Assembly: GCA_029560455.1 (NCBI GenBank) | Contig: JAKQKW010000135.1 | Coordinates: 1-5,647, forward strand | From: Candidatus Rifleibacteriota bacterium | GTDB lineage: Bacteria > Riflebacteria > Ozemobacteria > Ozemobacterales > Ozemobacteraceae | Length of the DNA: 5,647 nucleotides | Direction of reading: 5' to 3' | In this document: piece by piece, positions 1 to 4,604 of the stretch | Layout of the letters: every line of letters starts with the position of its first letter | Position numbering within the stretch: position 1 is the stretch's first letter | Translations under genes and position numbers: made by a program | The notes under the pieces: model-generated | The model's database searches: none | Seen by the model: only the letters and a program-made list of their open reading frames with translations | Told to the model about the DNA's origin: nothing

Positions 1-881
1 TGAGCAACCCTGAATTTCTTAAAGAGGGCAATGCCATCGACGATTTCATGAAACCTGACCGGGTGGTTATCGGCTGTGAAGACGTTCGCACCGGCGAGCT
101 GATGAAAGAACTCTATGCGCCGTTCGTGCGAACCGGCCACCCCATTATAATAATGGATCTGGCCTCGGCAGAAATGACCAAATATGCTGCCAACGCCATG
201 CTGGCCACCAAGATTTCGTTCATGAACGACATCGCCAATCTTTGTGAGCTTCTCGGGGTCGATGTCGCTCAGGTCCGCCAGGGTATTGGTTCAGATGCCA
301 GAATTGGTTATTCTTTTATATTTCCGGGTGCCGGTTACGGTGGCTCATGCTTTCCCAAAGACGTGCAGGCTCTGGTAAAAACCGGCGAGCAGCATTCATA
401 CCAGCTTGAAATTCTCGAAGCAGTAGAAGCGGTGAATTATCGCCAGAAAAAGGTTCTTTTTAACAAACTCGTGCGCCGATACGGCGAGAATTTAACAGGC
501 AAAACAATCGCGGTCTGGGGTCTGGCTTTCAAACCCAATACCGACGATATGCGCGAAGCCCCGTCGATCGTGCTGATCGAGAATCTGCTGGCTGCCGGCG
601 CAACCGTCAGGGCTTACGACCCCGAGGCGATGAAAGAGGCGCACAAGTCTTTTGGCGACCGAATCACCTATGGGAAAAAGGCCTACGATGTTCTCGAGGG
701 TGCCGATGCCCTGGTGATCGTAACCGAGTGGAACGAATTCCGCCACCCTGATCTGGAACGCGTTAAAACCCTTCTTAAGACCCCGGTGATAGTTGACGGC
801 CGCAACCTGTTCGAGCCCAAAAAGATGCTTCAACAAGGCTTCGACTACGAAGGTATCGGCCGCAGCGAGCACGAAAGATAA
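1..881 (+). CDS. ugd: UDP-glucose 6-dehydrogenase, left copy (5' end outside window)
   Basis: Oxidises UDP-glucose to UDP-glucuronate with two NAD+, a cytoplasmic step supplying capsule, exopolysaccharide or LPS synthesis. The frame is open from base 3, so the ATG at 48 is an internal Met and not the start. The 292 visible residues plus the 150 preceding residues seen in the right copy would make about 442, normal for the family. In that numbering the active-site Lys210 and Asn214 lie in [12 protein letters not shown], and the catalytic Cys266 lies in [10 protein letters not shown]. The C-terminal UDP-binding domain has [16 protein letters not shown] and ends near DGRNLF. The visible part therefore looks functional. 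A scrap of a DegT-type aminotransferase on the other strand abuts its 3' end. Part of the gene recurs at 5398-5647 and at 3261-3354. Whether this copy has its own intact 5' end cannot be seen. Confidence 0.95.
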   Translation, partial: SNPEFLKEGNAIDDFMKPDRVVIGCEDVRTGELMKELYAPFVRTGHPIIIMDLASAEMTKYAANAMLATKISFMNDIANLCELLGVDVAQVRQGIGSDARIGYSFIFPGAGYGGSCFPKDVQALVKTGEQHSYQLEILEAVEAVNYRQKKVLFNKLVRRYGENLTGKTIAVWGLAFKPNTDDMREAPSIVLIENLLAAGATVRAYDPEAMKEAHKSFGDRITYGKKAYDVLEGADALVIVTEWNEFRHPDLERVKTLLKTPVIVDGRNLFEPKKMLQQGFDYEGIGRSEHER

Positions 882-976
882 ACCTGCTTTGTTGCTCGGG
901 CAACGACCTTTTTAACTATCCTTATGGTATCTTCGATGTTCTGCTCAGTCAGCGTTGGATGCACAAGCAGCATCAT
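845..976 (-). pseudogene. C-terminal scrap of a DegT/DnrJ/EryC1-type sugar aminotransferase
   Basis: On the minus strand an open frame begins MMLLVHPTLTEQNIEDTIRI and continues VKKVVARATK. This resembles the last about 30 residues of DegT/DnrJ/EryC1/StrS PLP-dependent aminotransferases, which commonly end in 'vHPtlteedi.dt...i.kv'. A stop lies just upstream in frame, so nothing N-terminal survives. The frame loses its natural stop and runs about 13 codons into the antisense of the ugd 3' end. This gives a 43-codon open stretch that is a remnant, not a working gene. Such aminotransferases often sit beside ugd in surface-polysaccharide clusters, so this is probably the remains of the original neighbour. 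Family assignment rests on a short motif. Bases 977-1069 between this scrap and the Ffh-like fragment show only a hairpin-forming repeat, TCAGGGCG...CGCCCTGA, without a T run. Confidence 0.55.
891..913 (+). terminator. possible weak terminator after ugd
   Basis: A 5-bp stem GTTGC/GCAAC with a TCGG loop (891-904) is followed by GACC and five T's. It lies 10 bases after the ugd stop, where a terminator is expected. The stem is short and the T run does not follow it directly. The same bases also belong to the DegT-like fragment on the other strand, so this is only a candidate. Confidence 0.3.
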
Positions 977-1069
977 GATTTAATCCGGCCACAGGCCGAC
1001 GAAGCAATCTCAGGGCGATAAACGCCCGCCAGCCCGCCCTGAAAAATAATCTGCGCCAATCGTCGGATT

Positions 1070-1243
1070 ATGCGCTTTAAGCGCCTTATTGTCAGGGAAG
1101 GGGCTTTGCGTTATACTATTTGTATGTCAGATTTTGAACTTACCAGAAGCATGATCGATCGCTCCCGGGTAATTGCCAAAGGGCTGGCTATTCGCGACGT
1201 TCAGAGGCTTGTCAAGACTTTCAGAGGCAATAAAAAATCATGA
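1070..1243 (+). pseudogene. damaged Ffh M-domain-like fragment, possible 39-aa micro-ORF (1124-1243) coupled to nuclease 1
   Basis: The frame from 1070 (57 codons; 39 from the ATG at 1124) contains MSDFELTRSMIDRSRV, then IAKGLAIRDVQRLVKTF and a basic end. This resembles the SRP54/Ffh M domain, whose conserved part reads roughly 'ii.SMt..ER..P..id.SR..RIAkGSGtsv.dVnrLlk.F'. Compared with that pattern, about two residues are missing between SR and IAKG and about two after IAKG. That removes the RRIAKGSG core that contacts SRP RNA, so it is unlikely to work as Ffh. Its TGA overlaps the ATG of nuclease gene 1 as ATGA, an arrangement typical of translational coupling. It may be a pure relic of a chromosomal gene end, or a relic now used as a leaderless upstream cistron. 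The Ffh similarity is my recognition of a motif and has not been searched. Confidence 0.45.
1089..1117 (+). promoter_or_regulatory. sigma70-type promoter for nuclease locus 1
   Basis: TTGTCA at 1089-1094 and TATACT at 1112-1117 are separated by exactly 17 bases, close to consensus. Transcription would be expected to start about seven bases after the -10 box. That falls on or next to the ATG at 1124, so the first message codon could be an ATG with no leader. The promoter lies inside the Ffh-like fragment. The spacing from the -10 box to the ATG (six bases) is identical to that at nuclease locus 2. Confidence 0.6.
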
Positions 1244-2169
1244 ATATCGTTGATAATTCAGAAGTTAAATATTTCGGGCTGACTAATGACCTGCTGTTTA
1301 AGATTGTATTTGGCAGCAAAGGCAATGAAAAGCTTCTGGCTTTGATGCTAAATGCCCTGCTCAGTCTTAAGGGAAATCAGCAGATCGAAGAGCTTGAAAT
1401 TCTCAACCCGATCAATCTTCCTGAGTGGCAAAACGGCAAACAGTCTGTAATTGACGTTAAGGCTCGTGACATCAGCGGTGAAGTCTATTGCGTCGAAATT
1501 CAGGTTAAAGCCCATGCCGAGATCTTAAAGCGAGTATTGTTCTACTCTGCAGCAAGTTATACCAGACAAATTGTCCGTGGCGCAAAATATGCTGATCTTA
1601 ACAAAACAGTCTGTTTATGGATAATGTGTGAAACGACCCTGCCTGAACCAGAGATTTACAATAAATATCTGATCAAGCACGATAAAAATAACAATATCCT
1701 CACAGACCTTATGGAATACCACTTTGTTGAGTTGTCAAAATTTGACAAGAGCAAGCCTGCTGAGTTGCAAAACCGATTTGAAAAATGGCTTCATATTTTA
1801 AAATTCGGCGATTATTACCGCAGCGATTCTGAGTTGCCAGGTGAGCTCAAAAAAGAAAAAGGAATATGCGAGGTAATAAAACAAATGAGCACAGCCAACA
1901 CTGACGAGCATATGAGATACGAGCTTCTCGCCAGAGAAATGTTTTTAAGCGACCTGGCCACCGACCTGGACGCTGCTGAAAAAAAAGGCATCGAAAAAGG
2001 CATCGAAAAAGTTGCTCTAAAAATGCTTGCCAAAGGAAAGTCTTTTGAAGAAATCGCCGAAGCAACTGACCTGACCATTGATCAAATAAAGGCCATTGCC
2101 AGCAACAACAAATTCTGCGAACCCGCTGCACCCTATAAAGCCCCCAGGAAGCGAAAAAACGCCACATAA
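1240..2169 (+). CDS. Rpn-type PD-(D/E)XK nuclease (PDDEXK_2 family), nuclease 1
   Basis: A 309-residue protein of the group annotated 'Rpn family recombination-promoting nuclease/putative transposase'. The N-terminal motif TNDLLFKIVFG (residues 15-25) is the family signature. The nuclease core follows: Asp72 in SVIDVKA, then Glu86 and Gln88 in CVEIQVK, the D...ExQ form of PD-(D/E)XK, with metal-dependent DNA cleavage expected. Residues 90-200 complete the fold. From about residue 245 come two GIEK repeats, encoded by two identical 12-base units at 1987-2010, then LKMLAKGKSFEEIAEATDL, a predicted small helical module, and a basic tail. The start is set by ATGA overlap with the upstream frame and an AGAGG at 1223-1227. 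It is more AT-rich than ugd, consistent with transfer. Relatives in E. coli promote RecA-independent recombination and act in phage defence. No transposase partner or terminal repeats are seen. Confidence 0.9.
   Translation: MNIVDNSEVKYFGLTNDLLFKIVFGSKGNEKLLALMLNALLSLKGNQQIEELEILNPINLPEWQNGKQSVIDVKARDISGEVYCVEIQVKAHAEILKRVLFYSAASYTRQIVRGAKYADLNKTVCLWIMCETTLPEPEIYNKYLIKHDKNNNILTDLMEYHFVELSKFDKSKPAELQNRFEKWLHILKFGDYYRSDSELPGELKKEKGICEVIKQMSTANTDEHMRYELLAREMFLSDLATDLDAAEKKGIEKGIEKVALKMLAKGKSFEEIAEATDLTIDQIKAIASNNKFCEPAAPYKAPRKRKNAT
1885..2169 (+). CDS. possible nested C-terminal short form of nuclease 1 (94 aa)
   Basis: An in-frame ATG at codon 216 of nuclease 1 is preceded by GAGGT at 1870-1874, ten bases before the ATG. 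That is a usable but distant Shine-Dalgarno. The product would have 94 residues and contain only the GIEK repeats, the LKMLAKG helical module and the basic tail, with no nuclease residues. Its length is almost the same as the better-supported nested product of nuclease 2 (95 residues). By analogy with E. coli RpnA it could be an intragenic antitoxin. Other in-frame ATGs at codons 225 and 234 are alternatives. This is a hypothesis, weaker than the one for nuclease 2. Confidence 0.35.
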   Translation: MSTANTDEHMRYELLAREMFLSDLATDLDAAEKKGIEKGIEKVALKMLAKGKSFEEIAEATDLTIDQIKAIASNNKFCEPAAPYKAPRKRKNAT

Positions 2170-2201
2170 ACGGTCTGAAAGGCCTGCTCTGTTTCTGTTA
2201 A

Positions 2202-2489
2202 AATTCTCTGAGAAAAGACCGTGACGTCACAAATTACTCAAATCGTCTTGAAATCATCAGCCCCGGGAAACTCCAGAATTCAATGACTGTCACAAAAATG
2301 GTGGCCGGCCTGCGCTCCCCGCGAAATCCTCTAATCATGGATATTTTACGTGATTACGGCTATGTCGACTCACGCGGCATGGGTGTAAGAACAAAAGTTA
2401 TTCCCCTGATGCGGCAATTGAATATGACCGACCCAATATTCGAAGCAACCGACGACTACCTGAAAACTACCCTCCCCGGCAAAATATAG
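2202..2489 (+). pseudogene. 3' remnant of an AlbA_2 / RecG-like ATP-binding protein gene
   Basis: The frame is open from 2202 to the TAG at 2487-2489 and reads through the ATG at 2283, so that ATG is internal. It contains YSNRLEIISPGKLQNSMTV, then SPRNPLIMDILRDYGYV and RGMGVRTKVIPLMRQLNM. These match the C-terminal part of proteins with an N-terminal AlbA_2 DNA-binding domain and a GHKL-like ATPase fold ('RLEI.SPG.LP...T.E.m..g.s.pRNp.i...l...gyvE..GtGi..m'). Only about 80 residues remain of a family usually 400 or more long. The AlbA_2 domain and ATP site are gone. It starts 33 bases after nuclease 1, and no promoter or ribosome site was noted for it. It is a truncated relic, one of several gene ends gathered in this window. 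Confidence 0.7.
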
Positions 2490-2500
2490 CCCTGCTGAAA

Positions 2501-2579
2501 ACCCCGCAAAATCTCGGCAAAAGAAATTTAAAGCCACTAGAAACCAGCTTTCAACTTTCAACAAAGACTTTTGCGGGGT
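2501..2579. repeat. 11-bp perfect inverted repeat enclosing 57 bases
   Basis: ACCCCGCAAAA at 2501-2511 is exactly inverted as TTTTGCGGGGT at 2569-2579. The interior contains a short iteration (TTTCAAC twice) and no coding signal. No convincing target-site duplication flanks it. It could be a tiny palindromic element, a hairpin at the 3' side of the AlbA_2 relic, or chance. The stretch 2490-2800 otherwise holds no gene I can support, only short open frames and a promoter-like signal. Confidence 0.4.
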
Positions 2580-2685
2580 AAATGAAAACGACTTTTGCCA
2601 TAGAGCAAATTGAGACCGGCGCATCCCGCACCCAAAAATAATCGATGCCACTCGGCAGGTGAGCAAAACAAAAGAACAGCGCGGC

Positions 2686-2714
2686 TTGCCTGATAACAAT
2701 TACTGGGCTATACT
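2686..2714 (+). promoter_or_regulatory. candidate sigma70 promoter for the 58-aa gene
   Basis: TTGCCT at 2686-2691 and TATACT at 2709-2714 are separated by 17 bases. Transcription would begin near 2721, giving an 83-base leader before the ATG at 2804. The -35 box matches consensus at four of six positions. It is the third 17-base-spaced promoter in the window, and its -10 hexamer is identical to that of nuclease locus 1. Confidence 0.45.
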
Positions 2715-2754
2715 TTCTGAAGCAAAGTCTGCAAATTTTTCCTGTCAGGATACT

Positions 2755-2802
2755 ATGAAAAAAACAACCATCTGCACACCACAGGAACTTATGGAGGGCT
2801 GA
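2755..2802 (+). other. 15-codon upstream frame, possible leader peptide or relic
   Basis: A short frame MKKTTICTPQELMEG ends in TGA one base before the ATG of the 58-aa gene, and the ribosome site of that gene lies inside it. Coupling would be possible. No ribosome site precedes this ATG. The same frame is open further upstream, to about 2610, so it may be the tail of a decayed frameshifted gene. Little can be claimed beyond its position. Confidence 0.2.
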
Positions 2803-2803
2803 C

Positions 2804-2980
2804 ATGTGGAAAGACCCGATCATCGAAGAAACTCGCAAACGGCGCGATGAACTCGCGCAAAAACTTGGCGGCGACCTTGATGCTATCTGCAAGGCATCAC
2901 AGGAAAAAGAAGCAGAAACCACCAGAAAAGTCGTCAGCCTCCAACCGCGCAAAGCTCGCCTGCCAAAAAAGGCTGCCTGA
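2804..2980 (+). CDS. short conserved-looking protein of unknown function (58 aa)
   Basis: The 58-residue product begins MWKDPIIEETRKRRDELAQK and continues LGGDLDAICK. It ends with a basic segment containing RKVVSLQPRK. GGAGGG at 2793-2798 stands five bases before the ATG, and a candidate promoter lies about 80 bases upstream. The pattern 'MW.DPIveE.R..R...a...nyDldai......R.vvs..pr' is one I recognise from many short uncharacterised bacterial proteins. These are often found in accessory regions, sometimes near toxin-antitoxin genes, so an antitoxin-like role is possible. No toxin partner is visible next to it. Predicted mostly helical and charged, with no signal peptide or membrane segment. 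Bases 2981-3098 after it contain only a 6-bp hairpin, ATTAGC-CGGT-GCTAAT, at 3060-3075. Confidence 0.65.
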   Translation: MWKDPIIEETRKRRDELAQKLGGDLDAICKASQEKEAETTRKVVSLQPRKARLPKKAA

Positions 2981-3098
2981 TTCCCCCCCTTACCCCGGCC
3001 CCGAGTGAAGTATTTCAATGCAGACGGCAATCTATCTGTGTCTCCTGACCTGCCCCAAAATTAGCCGGTGCTAATCTACAGATCAGTATTTCCCGCCC

Positions 3099-3197
3099 GG
3101 CAAGCTGGAATACGCTGTATTATTGATTGAACTCAAATCTCAGGCGCTTTTTTAAAGCGGCTTTAATTTCGCCGGTCGGGCCGTTTTTGCTCATCAG
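3099..3197. repeat. 99-bp direct repeat, left copy (flanks nuclease 2)
   Basis: Matches 4773-4871 in the same orientation over 99 bases with four mismatches (3104, 3114, 3134, 3153) and no gaps. It covers the last about 26 codons of minus-strand gene X plus 21 bases beyond its stop. The two copies bracket nuclease gene 2, so recombination between them would excise a 1674-bp unit carrying that gene. Confidence 0.9.
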
Positions 3198-3260
3198 GCT
3201 GACGATATTGTCTGCCAGCTCCGGGATTCCTATCAAATGCAGATCTTCGGCACCACACAT
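3120..3260 (-). pseudogene. 3' end of unrecognised gene X, longer copy
   Basis: On the minus strand the frame reads [18 protein letters not shown], then [19 protein letters not shown] and EFNQ before TAA. Its composition and sequence look like a genuine protein C-terminus of about 46 residues, but I cannot assign a family. At 3261 the sequence switches to a fragment of ugd, so the N-terminal part is missing. The longer open frame that continues to 3356 only reads antisense ugd. A shorter copy, with the stop three codons earlier, lies at 4806-4871. In both places gene X points away from ugd sequence, suggesting that X and ugd were once divergent neighbours. Confidence 0.55.
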
Positions 3261-3354
3261 AATCGAGGTCTGGGGTCTGGCTTTCAAACCCAATACCGAC
3301 GATATGCGCGAAGCCCCGTCGATCGTGCTGATCGAGAATCTGCTGGCTGCCGGC
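3261..3354 (+). pseudogene. internal ugd fragment, third copy
   Basis: Equals bases 506-599 of the left ugd copy with one difference (3266). Bases 3267-3354 are 88 identical bases in a row. It encodes [16 protein letters not shown] and the following residues of the C-terminal domain and cannot make a functional enzyme. The left boundary abuts gene X with no spacer, and the right boundary at 3354/3355 is equally abrupt. Near-perfect identity means the copying was recent, or that it is kept similar by gene conversion. Confidence 0.9.
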
Positions 3355-3442
3355 ATGTTAAACTGGCCTGCCTGAAATTTGGTGGTGTCCCGAACTAACT
3401 CGCGAATGTGCCTACAGTGTTTTGCAGTGTGGTTTTCCGTGG

Positions 3443-3483
3443 TCGTGAATTAGAAACTGCAATAACCTATTGCCGAATCACGA
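3443..3483. other. nested inverted repeats upstream of nuclease 2
   Basis: GCAATA-ACC-TATTGC at 3459-3473 is a tight 6-bp stem with a 3-base loop. It lies inside TCGTGA (3443-3448) and TCACGA (3478-3483). It lies 52 bases upstream of the -35 box of nuclease 2 and would be outside its transcript, so it could be a protein-binding site or a recombination end. The rest of 3355-3534 shows no gene. Confidence 0.3.
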
Positions 3484-3534
3484 TTTCATTGGAGTGAAAA
3501 AGTTAGTGCATAAAAGGGATTGCGCAGTTTTTAT

Positions 3535-3563
3535 TTGCTACAGGTCTGCGGCTAAGATATAAT
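3535..3563 (+). promoter_or_regulatory. sigma70-type promoter for nuclease 2, predicted leaderless
   Basis: TTGCTA at 3535-3540 and a perfect TATAAT at 3558-3563 are separated by exactly 17 bases. The ATG of nuclease 2 begins at 3570, six bases after the -10 box, where transcription should start. No Shine-Dalgarno precedes that ATG. A leaderless message is the simplest reading. Confidence 0.7.
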
Positions 3564-3569
3564 AATCCA

Positions 3570-4580
3570 ATGGGTGACAAGGATAAAAGCTACAAACTGT
3601 TGTTTTCGCATGCGCAGATGGTCAAAGAACTTCTGTGCGATTTTGTCAGAGAAGACTGGATAAAACTCATAGATTTTTCGACCCTGAAGAAATACAACAA
3701 CTCCTTTGTTTCAGATGATTTAAAAGAGCGTTTCGACGATGTTATCTGGACTGTTAAATGGGGGAAGCAGCAGCTTTACATTTACATTCTGATCGAGTTT
3801 CAATCTGGCATCGACTACTTTATGAGCGTTCGCATGATGACCTATCTCGGACTGCTCTACCAGGATCTTATAATATCCAAAACAGTCAAAACAGGCCAGA
3901 AACTGCCGCCTGTTCTGCCGATAGTGCTATATAATGGTTCAAAGCGCTGGGATAATGCTCCTCTTGACATAAAAGATGTGATAGAGAAAGCGCCACGTGG
4001 TCTTGATCAGTATCTGCCACGATTACGCTATTTACTGATCGATGAAGGCTATTATGGAAACCACGAGCTTGAAAGTCTAAAAAGTGTGGTTTCGGTTCTT
4101 TTCCAATTAGAGCGCCAACAGACACCTGAAGATGTCTGCAAGATAATTGCTACCCTGATCGACTGGCTAAAAGCTCCTGAACAACTAAGCCTCAGACGTG
4201 CCTTTACTGTCTGGCTCGGCAGAGTATTACTGCCAAGCCGCTACCCTGGTAAATCAATACCAGAATTTCACGACTTGCAGGAGGTGCATGCAATGTTATC
4301 AGAAACCGTAAAATCCTGGCCTGCTCAATGGATGGCCAAAGGAATGGAAAAAGGTATAGAAAAAGGCATAGAAAAGGGCATAGAAAAGGGCCGCGCAGAA
4401 ACCCTGGTGCAAACAGCACTAAAAATGCTGAGCAAAGGTATCAGTGTCGAAGTAATTTCAGAAATCACCAGCCTGAGTCGCGACCAGATCGAAAAGCTGG
4501 CGAACGACAAAAACCGCGTTTCAGAGCCAGCCGCTGATTACAAACCCGCCCGCAAAACCAAACCCCGCCGCCGTAAATAG
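3570..4580 (+). CDS. Rpn/YhgA-like nuclease (Transposase_31 family), nuclease 2
   Basis: A 336-residue protein of the YhgA/RpnA-type group, PD-(D/E)XK nucleases linked in E. coli to RecA-independent recombination and phage defence. Family features occur in order: DKSYKLLFSHAQMVKELL (residues 5-22), NSFVSDDLKERFDDVIW with Asp57, YIYILIEFQS with Glu76 and Gln78 as the D...ExQ catalytic set, and KLPPVLPIVLYNG near 110-122. The C-terminal third holds four to five GIEK-type repeats (from about residue 257), then LKMLSKGISVEVISEITSL and a very basic tail. The start at 3570 is supported by the family N-terminus and by the promoter ending six bases upstream. It has no Shine-Dalgarno, whereas a strong one sits inside the gene at 4279. 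The gene is bracketed by a 99-bp direct repeat. No partner transposase or terminal repeats are visible. Confidence 0.92.
   Translation: MGDKDKSYKLLFSHAQMVKELLCDFVREDWIKLIDFSTLKKYNNSFVSDDLKERFDDVIWTVKWGKQQLYIYILIEFQSGIDYFMSVRMMTYLGLLYQDLIISKTVKTGQKLPPVLPIVLYNGSKRWDNAPLDIKDVIEKAPRGLDQYLPRLRYLLIDEGYYGNHELESLKSVVSVLFQLERQQTPEDVCKIIATLIDWLKAPEQLSLRRAFTVWLGRVLLPSRYPGKSIPEFHDLQEVHAMLSETVKSWPAQWMAKGMEKGIEKGIEKGIEKGRAETLVQTALKMLSKGISVEVISEITSLSRDQIEKLANDKNRVSEPAADYKPARKTKPRRRK
4279..4286 (+). promoter_or_regulatory. strong intragenic Shine-Dalgarno
   Basis: AGGAGGTG is a near-complete anti-16S match. Its GGAGG core ends eight bases before the in-frame ATG at 4293 (codon 242 of nuclease 2). It is the best ribosome site in the window, and it lies inside a gene whose own start has none. 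An out-of-frame ATG at 4288 is too close to use it. Confidence 0.75.
4293..4580 (+). CDS. nested C-terminal short form of nuclease 2, putative intragenic antitoxin (95 aa)
   Basis: In frame with nuclease 2 from Met242 (MLSETVKSWPAQWMAKG) to the shared stop, 95 residues. It contains the GIEK repeats, the helical LKMLSKGISVEVISEITSL segment and the basic tail, but none of the nuclease core. Initiation is supported by the ideal ribosome site just upstream. In the E. coli RpnA system the 3' part of the gene is separately translated, and the small product binds and inhibits the toxic full-length protein. Size, position and domain content here fit that arrangement. The regulatory role is inferred from this analogy. 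The start itself is directly supported by sequence. Confidence 0.65.
   Translation: MLSETVKSWPAQWMAKGMEKGIEKGIEKGIEKGRAETLVQTALKMLSKGISVEVISEITSLSRDQIEKLANDKNRVSEPAADYKPARKTKPRRRK
4341..4388 (+). repeat. 12-bp in-frame tandem repeats (GIEK units)
   Basis: Four consecutive 12-base units of the form GG.AT.GAAAA(A/G). The last two are identical, and a fifth degenerate unit follows. They encode GMEK GIEK GIEK GIEK. Because each unit is four codons, slippage changes the linker length without breaking either the long or the nested frame. Nuclease 1 has two exact units at 1987-2010. Confidence 0.9.
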
Positions 4581-4604
4581 TAGGTCTCTGGGCTTGTCGA
4601 AGGG

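Noticed and set aside
492..872. 126-codon open frame on the minus strand
   Set aside because: Lies wholly antisense to conserved ugd coding sequence; its translation matches no family I know.
1815..2167. Minus-strand frames opposite the 3' end of nuclease 1
   Set aside because: Caused by the repeated GIEK codons, which read as repetitive Phe/Ser/Met or Cys/Leu/Phe on the other strand.
2170..2222. ACGGTCT...AGACCGT inverted repeat after nuclease 1 as a terminator
   Set aside because: Seven-base arms with a 39-base loop and no T run; the right arm lies in the AlbA_2 relic's open frame.
2551..3030. 159-codon open frame on the minus strand
   Set aside because: Antisense to the 58-aa gene, which has promoter, ribosome site and family-like sequence. 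The minus frame is Cys/Ser/Phe-rich and has no start signal.
3127..3375. 82-codon plus-strand frame across gene X and the ugd fragment
   Set aside because: Reads antisense of gene X and then the ugd piece in its native frame. It is a chance fusion with no ribosome site.
3395..3506. ACTAACT / AGTTAGT as ends of a small insertion sequence
   Set aside because: Seven-base match only, no target duplication and no transposase between them.
4204..4537. Frames opposite and shifted relative to the nuclease 2 repeats
   Set aside because: Low-complexity shadows of the 12-bp repeats.
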